DNA of 64,000 nt from Mycobacterium sp. ELW1 (GCF_008329905.1 NZ_CP032155.1:1178001-1242000); one strand, 5' to 3'. Counted from the first letter of the stretch, positions 42,203 through 52,332 are shown. The notes: generated by a model from the letters alone, not told the origin. Numbers and translations are program-made.

Positions 42203-43237
42203 TCAGGGCTTGGTGAGGTAGCGCTGCCAACGCCGCTGGGTGGTTGCCGCCGCCGGGGCGTCGGCGGGCCGCAGGGCGTCGAACATCCGGGCCTGCACCG
42301 TCGCGGTGTCGAGGTGGGTCCCGATCGCCACGAGGTGGGAGTCTGCTCCTGACGGGAGGGCGCTTCGGGCGATGTGCACCGCGGGCCCGACGACGTTGAT
42401 CACGAAACCCCTTACGGCGGTGCGATGTCGCACCGCCACCCGGCCCTTCATCCGGTACACGCCTGCGGGCGGAAACTCGAGTAGCTCCAGCAGCCGCGCC
42501 GGGTCGATCGGCTCGGTGGCGGTCACCGTCACCGACTCGGCGTGCACGTGGTCGTGCTCACCCACCGTTTCTTCGAACAGCGCATCGCGAAACGACAACT
42601 GGCCGGCCTCGTCGGTCGCCGCGGCGACGTCGTACAGCAGGGCCGGGTCGATGTTTCCGTTCGTGGCCCCGATGACGTGGGCACGTGAATTGCGTTCGCG
42701 CACCCGGGCTTCGACCCGCGCCAGCACGGCATCGTGGTCCTCCGTCGGGATCTGATCGAGCTTGTTGACCACCACCAGCGTCGCCGCGCCGTACCGGGCG
42801 GGTGCCACGCCGCCGCGGTCGACGGTGTCGAAGTGCTGTAAGGCATCGACCACATCGACGACCCCGCCGTCGCGGACGCCGCCGATCTCGCTGAACCCGA
42901 TGATGCGGGCCAGTGCTGCGGGATCGGCCAGACCGCTGGCCTCCACGATGATGGCATCCAGCCGCAGCTTGGGATCCGCGAGCCGGGCGAGCGCGGCGTC
43001 CAGTTGACCGTCGTCGGGAAGGCAGCAGATGCAGCCACCGGCGATCGAGGCGGGCTCGTCGATCTGCCCGCTGATCAGGCCGGCGTCGACGTTGATCTCG
43101 CCGAAGTCGTTGATTACCACCCCGATCCGAGCCTGCGGGGTACGCAGCACGTGATTGAGCAGGGTCGTCTTACCCGCGCCCAGATGGCCGGTGAGCGCGA
43201 TCACCGGGACCGTTGCGCCGCTGACAGCCCGGGACAC
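42203..43237 (-). CDS. CobW/COG0523-family GTP-dependent metallochaperone
   Basis: This GTPase of about 344 residues has P-loop GHLGAGKTTLLNHVL, the metal-binding GGCICCLPDD (C-x-C-C type) and NKLD for guanine recognition. A CobW C-terminal domain carries HDHVHAES nearby. The start is uncertain. GTG 43237 gives a normal length, and the frame remains open to 43339. It is convergent with the MOSC fusion gene (4-base gap). Metal specificity (zinc, cobalt or iron) cannot be told. A more divergent relative lies at the window end. Confidence 0.85.
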   Translation of the reverse strand: MSRAVSGATVPVIALTGHLGAGKTTLLNHVLRTPQARIGVVINDFGEINVDAGLISGQIDEPASIAGGCICCLPDDGQLDAALARLADPKLRLDAIIVEASGLADPAALARIIGFSEIGGVRDGGVVDVVDALQHFDTVDRGGVAPARYGAATLVVVNKLDQIPTEDHDAVLARVEARVRERNSRAHVIGATNGNIDPALLYDVAAATDEAGQLSFRDALFEETVGEHDHVHAESVTVTATEPIDPARLLELLEFPPAGVYRMKGRVAVRHRTAVRGFVINVVGPAVHIARSALPSGADSHLVAIGTHLDTATVQARMFDALRPADAPAAATTQRRWQRYLTKP

Positions 43238-43649
43238 CACGTTCCAGATGGTGCCACACTCGGCCGTGCCGCGGCGCGCCGCATCATGCCGCGTTTGCTG
43301 AAAGCTATGAATGTCCACACCGTGGCGGGCGAATGCCAAGGCCGTGACCGCTGCGGTCGCGCAATGCCCAGCGTGCAGTCCGGCTACCTCGGCGCCTCAA
43401 AGATTGCTGGGCGAAACGCCCTCGTAGACAGTGGCTACCTCGCTGGTGGCGGGCTAAAGTGCCTCAGGCAATCACATCTTCCGGTCTGTCTCGCGGCACT
43501 GTCGCGCAGTGCCGCGGGATCCATGCCAGGACCGGATCGAGTCGTTTGCTAAGTAGAAGCGGCCGTGCGCGGGGCGCGCGTCGTGGTCGTCTCGAGCTCG
43601 GGGGGGAACAATCGTCACCGATCGCCAAGCGCTGACAGCCCGCGGACGG
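43238..43649. other. 412-base intergenic region with a hairpin
   Basis: It separates the divergent cobW-like and GH2 genes. It holds a perfect 10-bp hairpin (CGCGGCACTG at 43492-43501, loop TCGCG, CAGTGCCGCG at 43507-43516). GGCTACCTCG also occurs twice, near 43381 and 43433. No B12 riboswitch or metal-box could be recognised. An open frame through this region shows no protein-like character. Confidence 0.5.
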
Positions 43650-45566
43650 ATGTGGGCCGGCCGTGGCGTCGTGGTCGCGTTGACTCTGCTGCTCCTCGTG
43701 ATGTTCGGAAACCCGCCGGCGAACGCCGTCGTGATGTGGCATCCCAAGCCTGCGCCGCTGCCCACCCCGTGGACCAAACTGGTCGGGCCGGAGAACGCGC
43801 TGCCCGACTACCCCCGCCCGCAGATGACGCGGGCGTCCTGGATGAACCTCAACGGCGTGTGGGGTTACATGGGTCGGTCAGCCGGAACGGTGTTGCCCGC
43901 ACCTCCCGCGCCGAGCGCCTACGGTGAACAGATCCTCGTCCCGTATCCGGTCGAGTCGGCCCTGTCCGGTATCCAGCGTCACGACGACGAGATGTGGTAC
44001 CGCAAGGTGGTCAAGCTGCCGAGCAATTGGGTGGGGCAGCATGTGCTGCTGCATTTCGGTGCGGTCGATCAGATCGCGACGGTCTGGGTGAACAACCAGG
44101 AGGTGGCCCGGCACGAAGGCGGCTACACCGAATTCAGCGTCGACATCACCCGGGCGCTGCAGTGGCCGGGCCCCCAGGAGATCACTGTCCGCGTCCAGGA
44201 CCGCAACGACGCCAATCCCTTTCCGATCGGTAAGCAACGCAATCGACCGAAGGGACTGTTCTACACCGGCGCGTCCGGGATCTGGCAGACGGTCTGGGTG
44301 GAGCCCGTCCACGCCACCTACATAAACAAGGTGGACATCAGCACGGATCTGACCGGTATGACCGTCACCCCGCGCATCGCCGGAACGAAGGGCCAGCGCG
44401 CCGTGGTGTTCGTCGTCAAGCCCAACGGCGGCCGGGTGGTGGCGGTCGGCTCTGCCGGTGCCGGTGACACCATTCGTCTGCCGGTGCCCGAGCCGCACTT
44501 GTGGACACCCGACGATCCGTACCTGTACGACCTGAAGGTGGCGTTGGTGGATCCGTCGGGCAAGGTTGTCGACGCGGTCTCCAGCTATGCCGGGCTGCGC
44601 ACGATCGGCACGATGCCCGATCCGCAGGGCCGGCCGCGAATCGCGTTGAACAACAGGATCACGTTCCTGCACGGCCCGCTGGACCAGGGGTACTGGCCCG
44701 ACGGCATCTACACCGCGCCCACGGACGAGGCGCTCAAGTCGGACCTGCTGCGGATCAAGGATCTGGGGATGAACTTCGTGCGCAAGCACGGCAAGGTGGA
44801 ACCCGCGCGCTGGTACTACTGGGCGGACAAAGTGGGGCTGATGGTCTGGCAGGACATGCCGTCGCTGGATGTGTCCCTGGACATCCCGGTGGGCCCCGCC
44901 CCGGAGCCGTCACCCGCGGCGAAGGCCAACTTCGAGAAGGAACTGCTGGCGATGATCGACCAGCTGCGCAGCGTGACGTCGATCGTCGGCTGGGTGCCGT
45001 TCAACGAGGGCTGGGGGGAATTCGACACAGCCCGGATCGCCGGCGTCACGAAGGCGGCGGACCCAACTCGGATGGTGGACGCCAACAGCGGGGTGAACTG
45101 CTGCAAGTCGCGTGGCGACACGCTGGCCGGCGACATCTACGACGACCACACCTATGTCGGTCCCGGCGAACCTCAGATCCACGACGACCTGATGAAGGCG
45201 CATTCGAAAGGCCCTGTCCCGGTGGATAATCGGGTACGCGTCGACGGCGAATACGGTGGGCTGGGACTGGTGCTCGACCAGAACCGCTGGCCTGGGCGAC
45301 CGGAGGCCTACGAAATGGCGGACAGCCCGGCGCGACTGACCGAACGGTATGTCCAAGTGAGCCGCAGATTGGAAGACATCGTCCGCAGGACAGGTCTGTC
45401 CGGGGCGATCTACACCCAGACCACCGATGTCGAGAACGAGGTCAACGGCTTCTTGAGCTACGACCGCTGGCAGGTCAAGATGCCGATCGCCGTTGTGGCC
45501 GAACGTAATCGCGCGGTGATTGCCGCCGGTACCCCGGGGATGGCGCCGCAAGACGTCCGCAGGTGA
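43650..45566 (+). CDS. Secreted glycoside hydrolase family 2 enzyme
   Basis: This 638-residue exported glycosidase has a signal peptide at about residues 1-27. A sugar-binding beta-sandwich with MWYRKVVKLPSNW and VWVNNQEVARHEGGY is followed by an Ig-like domain and a TIM barrel. The acid/base E453 is in FNEGWGEFD and the nucleophile E534 is in DGEYGG. The enzyme may be a beta-galactosidase, glucuronidase or mannosidase; the specificity is not evident. ATG 43650 was taken because the signal peptide fits. A weak ribosome-binding site leaves the start slightly uncertain. Confidence 0.9.
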   Translation: MWAGRGVVVALTLLLLVMFGNPPANAVVMWHPKPAPLPTPWTKLVGPENALPDYPRPQMTRASWMNLNGVWGYMGRSAGTVLPAPPAPSAYGEQILVPYPVESALSGIQRHDDEMWYRKVVKLPSNWVGQHVLLHFGAVDQIATVWVNNQEVARHEGGYTEFSVDITRALQWPGPQEITVRVQDRNDANPFPIGKQRNRPKGLFYTGASGIWQTVWVEPVHATYINKVDISTDLTGMTVTPRIAGTKGQRAVVFVVKPNGGRVVAVGSAGAGDTIRLPVPEPHLWTPDDPYLYDLKVALVDPSGKVVDAVSSYAGLRTIGTMPDPQGRPRIALNNRITFLHGPLDQGYWPDGIYTAPTDEALKSDLLRIKDLGMNFVRKHGKVEPARWYYWADKVGLMVWQDMPSLDVSLDIPVGPAPEPSPAAKANFEKELLAMIDQLRSVTSIVGWVPFNEGWGEFDTARIAGVTKAADPTRMVDANSGVNCCKSRGDTLAGDIYDDHTYVGPGEPQIHDDLMKAHSKGPVPVDNRVRVDGEYGGLGLVLDQNRWPGRPEAYEMADSPARLTERYVQVSRRLEDIVRRTGLSGAIYTQTTDVENEVNGFLSYDRWQVKMPIAVVAERNRAVIAAGTPGMAPQDVRR

Positions 45567-45612
45567 CGCCGATTGGCCTGTCGGACGTCCCGGGGTGGTC
45601 TACCGTGATCCG

Positions 45613-45948
45613 ATGCCATATGGACGTAGCTTCGGACTCGTGGCCGGGATCGCCGCCGCGCTGATCACTGGTGCGAGCGGGATCGCGCACGCCGCGCCAC
45701 CCCCGCCGAGCCCCGATCAGGCCAGCGCCGAGTGGACGGTCACCGACGGTTATTTCGTCAAGCAGATCGGCTGCACCCCCGAGACGCCGGGCGACCCGCT
45801 GTCCATCACCTGGGATCCACCGGGGTTCATCCCGGGATTCGGCGGCCAGGGAATGATCAACGACGCCAATCCGGCGCTGGGCGGGCATTTCTCGGCCCGG
45901 TGGGATCCGATGCCCGGCTTCTGGGATGTTCAGTACGAATTCTGCTGA
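45613..45948 (+). CDS. Small secreted mycobacterial protein
   Basis: This 111-residue protein has a signal peptide (about 1-28, ending IAHAAPPP). The mature part of about 83 residues has two Cys (IGCTPE and the terminal EFC) that could form a disulfide, and Pro/Gly-rich turns such as DPPGFIPGFGGQG. No family with known function was recognised. It begins 47 bases after the GH2 gene. Confidence 0.72.
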   Translation: MPYGRSFGLVAGIAAALITGASGIAHAAPPPPSPDQASAEWTVTDGYFVKQIGCTPETPGDPLSITWDPPGFIPGFGGQGMINDANPALGGHFSARWDPMPGFWDVQYEFC

Positions 45949-45969
45949 GCCAGCGGCCGATCGCCAGTT

Positions 45970-46242
45970 CTACTGGTCCCGGGACGCAAGGCCGGCGGGG
46001 GCGTGCCCGATCGCCCGGTGGATGGCATCGGCCAGCGCCAACGCACTCTCTTCGGTCAACTCCAGTGCCACCCGGGCCGCGGGCCCCAGCGCCGGATTGA
46101 GCACGTCGATGTTGACCGTGTGGGTGTACGGCGCGTGCACGGGGTGGTCGACGTAGACGGTGGCCCGGTCGGCGCCGAACCATCCCGTCGCGCCCTTACC
46201 GCTGCCCTCGATGACAACACGCTCGGTGAGATAGGTGCACAT
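45970..46242 (-). CDS. DUF6295-type small protein
   Basis: This 90-residue protein starts MCTYLTERVVIEGSGKGATGW and has YVDHPVHAPYTHTVNIDVLNP, the two features I recall for DUF6295. No catalytic motif is known; conserved His residues could bind metal. It follows the dienelactone-hydrolase-like gene on the same strand by 12 bases and is likely co-transcribed. Confidence 0.75.
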   Translation of the reverse strand: MCTYLTERVVIEGSGKGATGWFGADRATVYVDHPVHAPYTHTVNIDVLNPALGPAARVALELTEESALALADAIHRAIGHAPAGLASRDQ

Positions 46243-46254
46243 GGCTTGGGAGAC

Positions 46255-47010
46255 CTAGCCTTTCAGGTGGGTGGCGAAGAAGGCGTCGATGCGTCGCCAG
46301 CCGTCGACGGCGGCGTCGACGCGATAGGCGGGCCGGTCGACGGAGAAGAACGAATGCCCGGCGCCGTCATAGCTGTGGAACTCGTGCGGCTTGCCGAGCC
46401 GGGTCAGCTCCGCGTCGAGGGTCGCCACCGCTTCGGGCGTCGGGAATCTGTCCTGCGCGCCGAACAGCCCGAGCATCGGAGCGCTCAGGCTCGGCGCCAG
46501 GTCGAGGATCGGCTTCATCGCCTTGGGCATTCCCTCGGGCGGATCCTCGACGATGAACGCGCCATAGCAGTTGACCGCGGCATCGAACGGCAACGAGCAG
46601 GCCGCCAGGAATGCGTGCCGGCCGCCCGAGCAGTGGCCGATCACGCCGAATTTTCCGTTCGCGCCGGGCAGTCCGCCGAGATGGGCCACCGCGCCGGCGA
46701 CGTCGCCGACCAGGCGCTCGTCGGGCACCCCACCGGCGGCCCGGGCGGCGGCCGCGGCATCGTCGGGATCGGCGCCGGGCGCTTCCCGCGAATAGAGGTT
46801 GGGGCACACCACGTGGTAGCCGCCGACGGCGAGCCGCCGGACGAACTCTTTGGTCTCCCGGTCATAGCCGGGCATGTGGTGGATCCACACCAGGCCGGCC
46901 CGTGACCCACCGGTCAGCGGCCCGGCCCAGTACGCCTCGATCTCGTCGCCGCCGTGTCCGTTGATCGTGATCGTCTCCGCGCGGATCGCGTCCGAGCCAG
47001 GATTTGTCAT
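46255..47010 (-). CDS. Dienelactone hydrolase-family protein
   Basis: This 251-residue alpha/beta hydrolase has a nucleophilic Cys in VIGHCSGGRHAFLAA (family pattern G-x-C-x-G-G), Asp in LFGAQDRFPT and His in DGAGHSFFS. Substrates of the family include dienelactones and other esters. ATG 47010 was chosen; an in-frame ATG lies three codons earlier (47019), and the longer frame to 47616 overlaps the divergent DUF427 gene. It is likely transcribed with the DUF6295 gene. Confidence 0.9.
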   Translation of the reverse strand: MTNPGSDAIRAETITINGHGGDEIEAYWAGPLTGGSRAGLVWIHHMPGYDRETKEFVRRLAVGGYHVVCPNLYSREAPGADPDDAAAAARAAGGVPDERLVGDVAGAVAHLGGLPGANGKFGVIGHCSGGRHAFLAACSLPFDAAVNCYGAFIVEDPPEGMPKAMKPILDLAPSLSAPMLGLFGAQDRFPTPEAVATLDAELTRLGKPHEFHSYDGAGHSFFSVDRPAYRVDAAVDGWRRIDAFFATHLKG

Positions 47011-47058
47011 GGGGCCCATGATGGAAGGTGACGTGATCCACGGCAAGGGAGTCCCATC

Positions 47059-47841
47059 GTGAATACCGCATCCGAGCAGCCGCCGACAGATTATCCGCAG
47101 GTGGCTGCGGCCCGAGGCCGGGTAGAACCGTCGCCCCGCCGGGTCCGCGGCTTCCTCGGCACCGAGCTGGTCTTCGATACGACGGCGGCGCGGTACGTGT
47201 GGGAGGTCCCGTACTACCCGCAGTACTACGTTCCGCTGGCCGACGTGCGGCCGGAGTTCCTGCGCGACGAGGACCATCCGCAGCGGGTGCAGTTCGGACC
47301 GTCGCGCACGTTCGCGCTGACCGGAGGATCGCAGACGTATCCCTCGGCGGCGCGAGTGTTCGACGAGGGAGCGGGTCCGGTCGCGGGGCTGGTGCGATTC
47401 GACTGGGCGGCGCTGAGCTGGTTCGAGGAAGACGAGCCGATTTACGGCCACCCGCGCAACCCTTACGCGCGGGTCGATGCGCTGCGTTCCCATCGTCACG
47501 TCAGGGTGGAGCTCGACGGCGCCGTGCTGGCGGACACCCACAGCCCTGTTCTGCTGTTCGAAACCGGTTTGCCGACAAGGTATTACATCGACCGGACCGA
47601 CGTCGCGTTCGAGCATCTCGAGCCGTCGGACACTCAGAGCCTATGCCCCTACAAGGGCGTCACGTCGGGTTACTGGTCGGTGCGGGTCGGCGACACCCTG
47701 CACGCCGATCTGGCCTGGACATACAACACTCCGCTGGCCGCGGTCGCGCCGATCGCAAACCTGATCGCCTTCTACAACGAGAAGCTCGACATCAGCGTCG
47801 ACGGCACGGAGCTGCCCCGGGCGCACACGCACTTCTCGTAG
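47059..47841 (+). CDS. DUF427-family protein with two domains
   Basis: This 260-residue protein contains two DUF427 modules, at about residues 25-120 and 130-245. The second has VRVELDGAVLADTHSPVLLFETGLPTRYYI and CPYKGVTSGYWSV, typical of the family. The family has a small beta-tent fold and no settled function. GTG 47059 is preceded by AAGGGAG. It is divergent from the hydrolase gene with 48 bases between. Confidence 0.88.
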   Translation: MNTASEQPPTDYPQVAAARGRVEPSPRRVRGFLGTELVFDTTAARYVWEVPYYPQYYVPLADVRPEFLRDEDHPQRVQFGPSRTFALTGGSQTYPSAARVFDEGAGPVAGLVRFDWAALSWFEEDEPIYGHPRNPYARVDALRSHRHVRVELDGAVLADTHSPVLLFETGLPTRYYIDRTDVAFEHLEPSDTQSLCPYKGVTSGYWSVRVGDTLHADLAWTYNTPLAAVAPIANLIAFYNEKLDISVDGTELPRAHTHFS

Positions 47842-47965
47842 TGTCGGGCCAAGGTCGAATCTCGGAGACCGCCGAGCGCCTACACTGACGAGAAGCACGA
47901 GGGTGTCCACCCCGCCGAGGCATCGTTTGCCTGGTGTGTGGTGCGGCTGGGGCGCGGGAGGTGAT

Positions 47966-49033
47966 ATGACCGCCGAACTGACGGATGACAGCGCCTCCGA
48001 TTACATGCGTCGGATGGAGCTGCTGCTCGCTGCCGTCCAGGAGCTGTCGCTGGCGCGCAGCCTGCCCGAGATCCAGGCCATCGTGCGGACCTCGGCGCGT
48101 GAGCTCACCGGCTGCGACGGCGCGACGTTCGTCCTTCGCGACAACGGCCATTGCTACTACGCCGACGAGTACGCGATCGCGCCATTGTGGAAGGGCAGCC
48201 GGTTCCCCGTCGAAAACTGCGTCAGCGGCTGGGCGATGAACCATCGCGAGGCGGTGGTGATCCCCGATATCTACAGCGACGCGCGTGTCCCGCACGAGGC
48301 GTACCGGCCCACGTTCGTGAAAAGCATGGTGATGGTGCCCATCCGCAAGGTCGACCCGATCGGGGCGATCGGCAATTACTGGGCCCACCACCGTGAGGCG
48401 ACCGATAGGGACGTGTTCCTGCTGCAGGCGCTGGCCGATTCCACCTCCATCGCCATGGAGAACGTGCAGCTGTACGCCGAGTTGGAACAGCGGGTGCGGG
48501 ACCGGACTGTCGAACTCGAGATGGCCAACGACGAGATCCACAAGTTGTCGATCACCGACGAGCTGACCGGTCTGAACAACCGCCGTGGCTTCTTTCTGAG
48601 GTCGGACACGGCGCTGCATGCGGCACGACGCCACGGCGGCTCATGCCTGCTGGTGTTCCTCGATGTCGACGGCCTCAAGCAGGTCAACGACACCCAGGGA
48701 CATGAGGTGGGGGACGCGCTGCTGGCCGATGTGGCGGACCTGCTGACGGGCACGTTGCGGGAATCCGATGTCATCGCCCGCATCGGCGGAGACGAGTTCT
48801 GTGTCCTGATCATCGAACCCGACTGCGATCAGGCGGTGCTGCGCGGCCGCATCCTCACCGCCATCGACCGGTACAACACGATCAGCCAGCGATCGTATGA
48901 GTTGTCGGTCAGCATCGGCGTGGTCACGGTCACCCCGGCCGACGGCGAAGCCATCGACGAACTACTCTCCCGCGCAGACGAACTGATGTACGAGGAGAAG
49001 AAGCGCAAGTCCGATTCGCGCCGCCCGGCCTGA
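47966..49033 (+). CDS. GAF-GGDEF diguanylate cyclase
   Basis: This 355-residue protein has a GAF sensor domain at about residues 15-165 and a coiled coil (LYAELEQRVRDRTVELEMANDEIHKL). The C-terminal GGDEF domain has ARIGGDEFCVLI and an intact inhibitory site RESD five residues before it. It should make cyclic di-GMP in the cytoplasm in response to a GAF ligand or redox cue. ATG 47966 follows GGGAGGTG at ideal spacing; the frame back to 47903 is not needed. No phosphodiesterase domain is present. Confidence 0.94.
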   Translation: MTAELTDDSASDYMRRMELLLAAVQELSLARSLPEIQAIVRTSARELTGCDGATFVLRDNGHCYYADEYAIAPLWKGSRFPVENCVSGWAMNHREAVVIPDIYSDARVPHEAYRPTFVKSMVMVPIRKVDPIGAIGNYWAHHREATDRDVFLLQALADSTSIAMENVQLYAELEQRVRDRTVELEMANDEIHKLSITDELTGLNNRRGFFLRSDTALHAARRHGGSCLLVFLDVDGLKQVNDTQGHEVGDALLADVADLLTGTLRESDVIARIGGDEFCVLIIEPDCDQAVLRGRILTAIDRYNTISQRSYELSVSIGVVTVTPADGEAIDELLSRADELMYEEKKRKSDSRRPA

Positions 49034-49035
49034 TC

Positions 49036-49458
49036 TCAGTCGTCGGTGACGGTCAGCTTCACATCGATATTGCCGCGGGTGGCGTTCGAATAGGGGCAGA
49101 CCTGGTGAGCCTTGTCCGCCAGCGCGACGGCCGTCTCGTGGTCGACGTTGGGCAGCACGATCTCCAACTCGACCGCCAGGACGAAGCCGCCGGCGTCATT
49201 GCTGCCGAGTGAAACTTTGGCTCCCACAGCTGAATCGGAGACATCGGCCTTCTCCTGCCGGCCCACCAGCCGCAGGGCGGAGTGGTAGCACGCGGCGTAG
49301 CCCACAGCGAACAGTTGCTCGGGGTTGGTGCCGGTACCCGTGCCGCCGAGTTCCTTCTGGATGCTCAGGTCGACATCCACCTTGCCGTCGGAGGTTCGGC
49401 CGTGCCCGTCGCGGCCATCACCGGTGGCGAGTGCTTCCGCGGTGTAGAGAACCTTCAT
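49036..49458 (-). CDS. ohr: Organic hydroperoxide resistance protein (Ohr/OsmC family)
   Basis: This 140-residue thiol peroxidase reduces organic peroxides. The two reactive cysteines are in GYAACYHSALRLV and VCPYSNATRGN, and the N-terminus MKVLYTAEALATGDGRDGH is typical of Ohr. An OhrR regulator is not adjacent. It is convergent with the cyclase gene (2-base gap) and precedes nothing in an obvious operon. Confidence 0.95.
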   Translation of the reverse strand: MKVLYTAEALATGDGRDGHGRTSDGKVDVDLSIQKELGGTGTGTNPEQLFAVGYAACYHSALRLVGRQEKADVSDSAVGAKVSLGSNDAGGFVLAVELEIVLPNVDHETAVALADKAHQVCPYSNATRGNIDVKLTVTDD

Positions 49459-49482
49459 GTTCGGATCCTTCGATTGGGTTGG

Positions 49483-50256
49483 TCAGAGGACTTTCGACAG
49501 AAACTCTTGCAGTCGTGGGCTTTTCGGATTGTCGAACACTTCCGCCGGGGCATCGTCCTCGACGATGTTGCCGTCGGCCATGAAGATCACCCGTGAGGAC
49601 ACCTCGCGAGCGAAACCCATCTCATGGGTGACCACCACCATCGTCATCCCGCCTTCGGCCAGGTCCCGCAGCACCTGCAGCACGTCGCCGACCATCTCCG
49701 GGTCCAAGGCGCTGGTCGCCTCGTCGAACAACATGATCGACGGATCCATTGCGAGTGCCCGCGCGATCGCGACCCGCTGCTTCTGGCCGCCCGAGAGCGT
49801 GGCCGGCTTCACATGGGCCTTCTCGGCGAGACCGACCTGGCCGAGCAGTTCCATCGCCTTCTTCTCGGCAGCGGCCTTGTCCATCTTCTTGGTGATCAGC
49901 GGTGCCAGCGTGACGTTCTGCAGCACGGTCATGTGCGGGAACAGGTTGAAGTGCTGGAACACCATGCCGATGTGCTGACGGACCTTGTCCAGGTCGACTT
50001 TGCGGTCGGTGAGGTCGAAGTCGCCGACCACAACCTTGCCGGCGGTGATGTCCTCCAGCTTGTTCAGGCAACGCAGGAACGTCGACTTTCCCGACCCGGA
50101 CGGGCCGATGACGCACACCACCTCGCCCTGCTTGATGTCGGTGGTGATGCCGTCGAGCACCACGAGTTCGCCGAACGACTTCTTCAGCTCTTCGATGTGG
50201 ATCATCACCGTGCCCGCCGGCTTTGCGTCGGCGGAATCGGGAACGAGGTCGGTCAT
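49483..50256 (-). CDS. glnQ: Glutamine/polar amino-acid ABC transporter ATP-binding protein
   Basis: This 257-residue ATPase has Walker [11 protein letters not shown]-loop [11 protein letters not shown], signature [15 protein letters not shown], Walker [15 protein letters not shown] and H-loop [10 protein letters not shown]. It closely follows the GlnQ pattern. The start at 50256 is given by the coupling with the upstream gene (4-base overlap). It energises the fused binding-protein/permease encoded just upstream. Confidence 0.94.
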   Translation of the reverse strand: MTDLVPDSADAKPAGTVMIHIEELKKSFGELVVLDGITTDIKQGEVVCVIGPSGSGKSTFLRCLNKLEDITAGKVVVGDFDLTDRKVDLDKVRQHIGMVFQHFNLFPHMTVLQNVTLAPLITKKMDKAAAEKKAMELLGQVGLAEKAHVKPATLSGGQKQRVAIARALAMDPSIMLFDEATSALDPEMVGDVLQVLRDLAEGGMTMVVVTHEMGFAREVSSRVIFMADGNIVEDDAPAEVFDNPKSPRLQEFLSKVL

Positions 50257-51722
50257 TTCACGATCCTTTTCTCGACGCGGTCGGAGAGTTTGGTGAGCGC
50301 CATGATGACGATGAAGTAGATGATCCCGATGATCAGCCACATCTTGAACGACTGGAAGTTCCCGGCGATGATGATGCGCCCGGTCTGCGTCAGCTCGGCG
50401 ATGCCGATCACCGACAGGATCGAGGTGTCCTTCAGCGTGATCACGAACTGGTTGATGTACGACGGGATCATCGTCCGGATAGCCTGGGGGAGTATGACTT
50501 TACGCATCGTAGGCAGATATCCGATGCCCAGACTGCGGGCCGCTTCCATCTGTCCTTTGTCGACGGATTGAATGCCGCCGCGCACGATTTCGGTCATGTA
50601 CGCGCCCGCGTTCAGCGACAGGGTGATGATGCCCGCGGTCAGCGCACTCATCTGGAAGCCCAGCGCCGACGGGATGCCGAAGTAGATGAAGAAGGCCTGC
50701 ACCAGTAGCGGGGTGCCGCGGAAGATGTCGACGAACGTCGTGCCGATGGCACGCAACACTATCGAGCGGGACACCCGGAACAGGCCGAAGATGACCCCGA
50801 GCACCAGGGCGATCGAGATCGAGACGACCGTCAGGATGACGGTCATCTTCAGGCCCTGCAGCAGGATCGGGTAGGTGCTCTTGATCAGTCCGAAGAACGA
50901 GTTGTCGTCGTTGGCGGCGCCTTCGCCGAGGTAGCGGTTGACGATCTTGTCGTACTGACCGGACTTCTTGAGGTTGTCCAGGCCGGCGTTGAACTTCTTG
51001 ATCAGCTCGGCGTTGCGGCCCTTGTTCACCGCGAAGCCGTAGCCGGTCGGCTCCTCCTTGGGCGTGACGGTCTTGAAACCGTTGCCCTGCGCGATGCCGT
51101 ACAGCAGCACCGGGTAGTCCTCGAACACCGCCACCGAGTTGCCGGTCTTGACCTCGTCGAACATCGACGAGGAGTCGGCGAACGAGACCACCTGGAAGCC
51201 GTACTTGTCCTTGATGGAGTTGGCGAAGGTTGCGCCTTGGGTGCCGTTCTTGACTGCCACCCGCTTGCCGCGCAGGTCGTCGTAGGACTTGATGTCGTTG
51301 TTGGTCTTCAGCACCGCCATCTGAATACCGGACTCGAAGTACGGCTCGGAGAAATCGAAGACCTGTTTGCGCTTGTCGGTGATCGACATCCCGGCGATCA
51401 CGCCGTCGACCTGGTTGGCCTGTACGGCCTGCAGTGCGGCGTCGAAGCCGAGCGGTTTGATGTCGACGGTGAATTTCTGATCCTCGGCGATCGCGCGGAT
51501 GAGATCCATGTCGATTCCGACGAAATTGCCTTGCTTGTCCTGGAATTCGAACGGAGCGAAGGTGGTGTCGGTGGCGATCAGGTAGTTCTCGCCGTCGGCT
51601 GAGGCCCGTGCGGGCGCGAACAGTCCGGTGGTGAGCATTGCCAAGACGGCGGCCAGCGCCACCAAGGCGAACGCCCGCGCAGTACTTCGGTGAGACTTTC
51701 GGCGTAACCATCCGGTCGGCAT
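50253..51722 (-). CDS. Amino-acid ABC transporter substrate-binding protein fused to permease
   Basis: The 489-residue fusion has a signal/anchor (about 1-45). A family-3 solute-binding domain runs from about residue 52 to 275, with [26 protein letters not shown] membrane permease of five helices follows, with the EAA-loop-like [13 protein letters not shown] and [15 protein letters not shown] 51722 was chosen because GGGAGGG precedes it at correct spacing; the upstream ATG at 51737 would bury that site. Substrates are probably glutamine, glutamate or other polar amino acids. Confidence 0.93.
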   Translation of the reverse strand: MPTGWLRRKSHRSTARAFALVALAAVLAMLTTGLFAPARASADGENYLIATDTTFAPFEFQDKQGNFVGIDMDLIRAIAEDQKFTVDIKPLGFDAALQAVQANQVDGVIAGMSITDKRKQVFDFSEPYFESGIQMAVLKTNNDIKSYDDLRGKRVAVKNGTQGATFANSIKDKYGFQVVSFADSSSMFDEVKTGNSVAVFEDYPVLLYGIAQGNGFKTVTPKEEPTGYGFAVNKGRNAELIKKFNAGLDNLKKSGQYDKIVNRYLGEGAANDDNSFFGLIKSTYPILLQGLKMTVILTVVSISIALVLGVIFGLFRVSRSIVLRAIGTTFVDIFRGTPLLVQAFFIYFGIPSALGFQMSALTAGIITLSLNAGAYMTEIVRGGIQSVDKGQMEAARSLGIGYLPTMRKVILPQAIRTMIPSYINQFVITLKDTSILSVIGIAELTQTGRIIIAGNFQSFKMWLIIGIIYFIVIMALTKLSDRVEKRIVK

Positions 51723-51821
51723 GCGCTGCCCTCCCATTTTCCAATTGTGCGCGTGCAGTTCACGCTAACGTCAAGAGTTGCCGCGTGTCTGGGTAACTGC
51801 CCACCGACAACGAGGAGTGTC

Positions 51822-52271
51822 ATGACCATGCGACTGGTGACCTGCGCCGCGATCGTGCTGCTGCTGTGCTCGGCGATGCCCACCGTAACGGCCTCGGCGA
51901 CGCCGCCCGACGGCGACGTGACGCGCACCGAGCTCGCCAAGGGCGACACCGAGACGCCGGTGTCGATCACCACCGACGGGCCCACCACGCAGATCGTCCA
52001 GAGCTTGTCGATGGCGCCCGGCGCGTCCAGCGGTTGGCATACCCACCCCGGCACCGAGCTGTCGGTGATCACCGGCGGGTCGGTGGCATTGCAGACCGCC
52101 GGTACGTGTGCCCCGGTGACCTACGCGGCCGGGCAGGCGGTCGCTATCCCCGCGGGCGTTCCGCATCGCGTTGCCAACGATTCCGGCGCGCACGCCGAGG
52201 TCGTCGTCACCTACACGCTTCCGGTCGCCGCCCCGGTCCGTGAGGACGCTCCCGACATGTGCGCCGGCTAG
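51822..52271 (+). CDS. Secreted cupin-domain protein
   Basis: This 149-residue protein has a signal peptide (about 1-26, ending VTASATP). The rest is a single cupin barrel with metal-type residues in GASSGWHTHPGTELSVITGG and a second motif AIPAGVPHRVANDSG. GAGGAG precedes ATG 51822. It is divergent from the ABC transporter genes with 99 bases between. The function is unknown; the second secreted cupin of the window lies at 11961. Confidence 0.85.
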   Translation: MTMRLVTCAAIVLLLCSAMPTVTASATPPDGDVTRTELAKGDTETPVSITTDGPTTQIVQSLSMAPGASSGWHTHPGTELSVITGGSVALQTAGTCAPVTYAAGQAVAIPAGVPHRVANDSGAHAEVVVTYTLPVAAPVREDAPDMCAG

Positions 52272-52332
52272 TCCGATCCCGGTTCCTGTCAGTTGTTTTC
52301 GCCGTATCCCGAAGGCGGGCGCCGCGCTGACG

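Noticed and set aside
43004..43552. 182-codon plus-strand frame before the GH2 gene
   Set aside because: It overlaps the cobW-like gene antisense, and its rest shows no protein character.
43238..43649. Possible B12 riboswitch upstream of the cobW-like gene
   Set aside because: Only a GCCACTG-like fragment is visible on the minus strand, without the rest of the B12 core.
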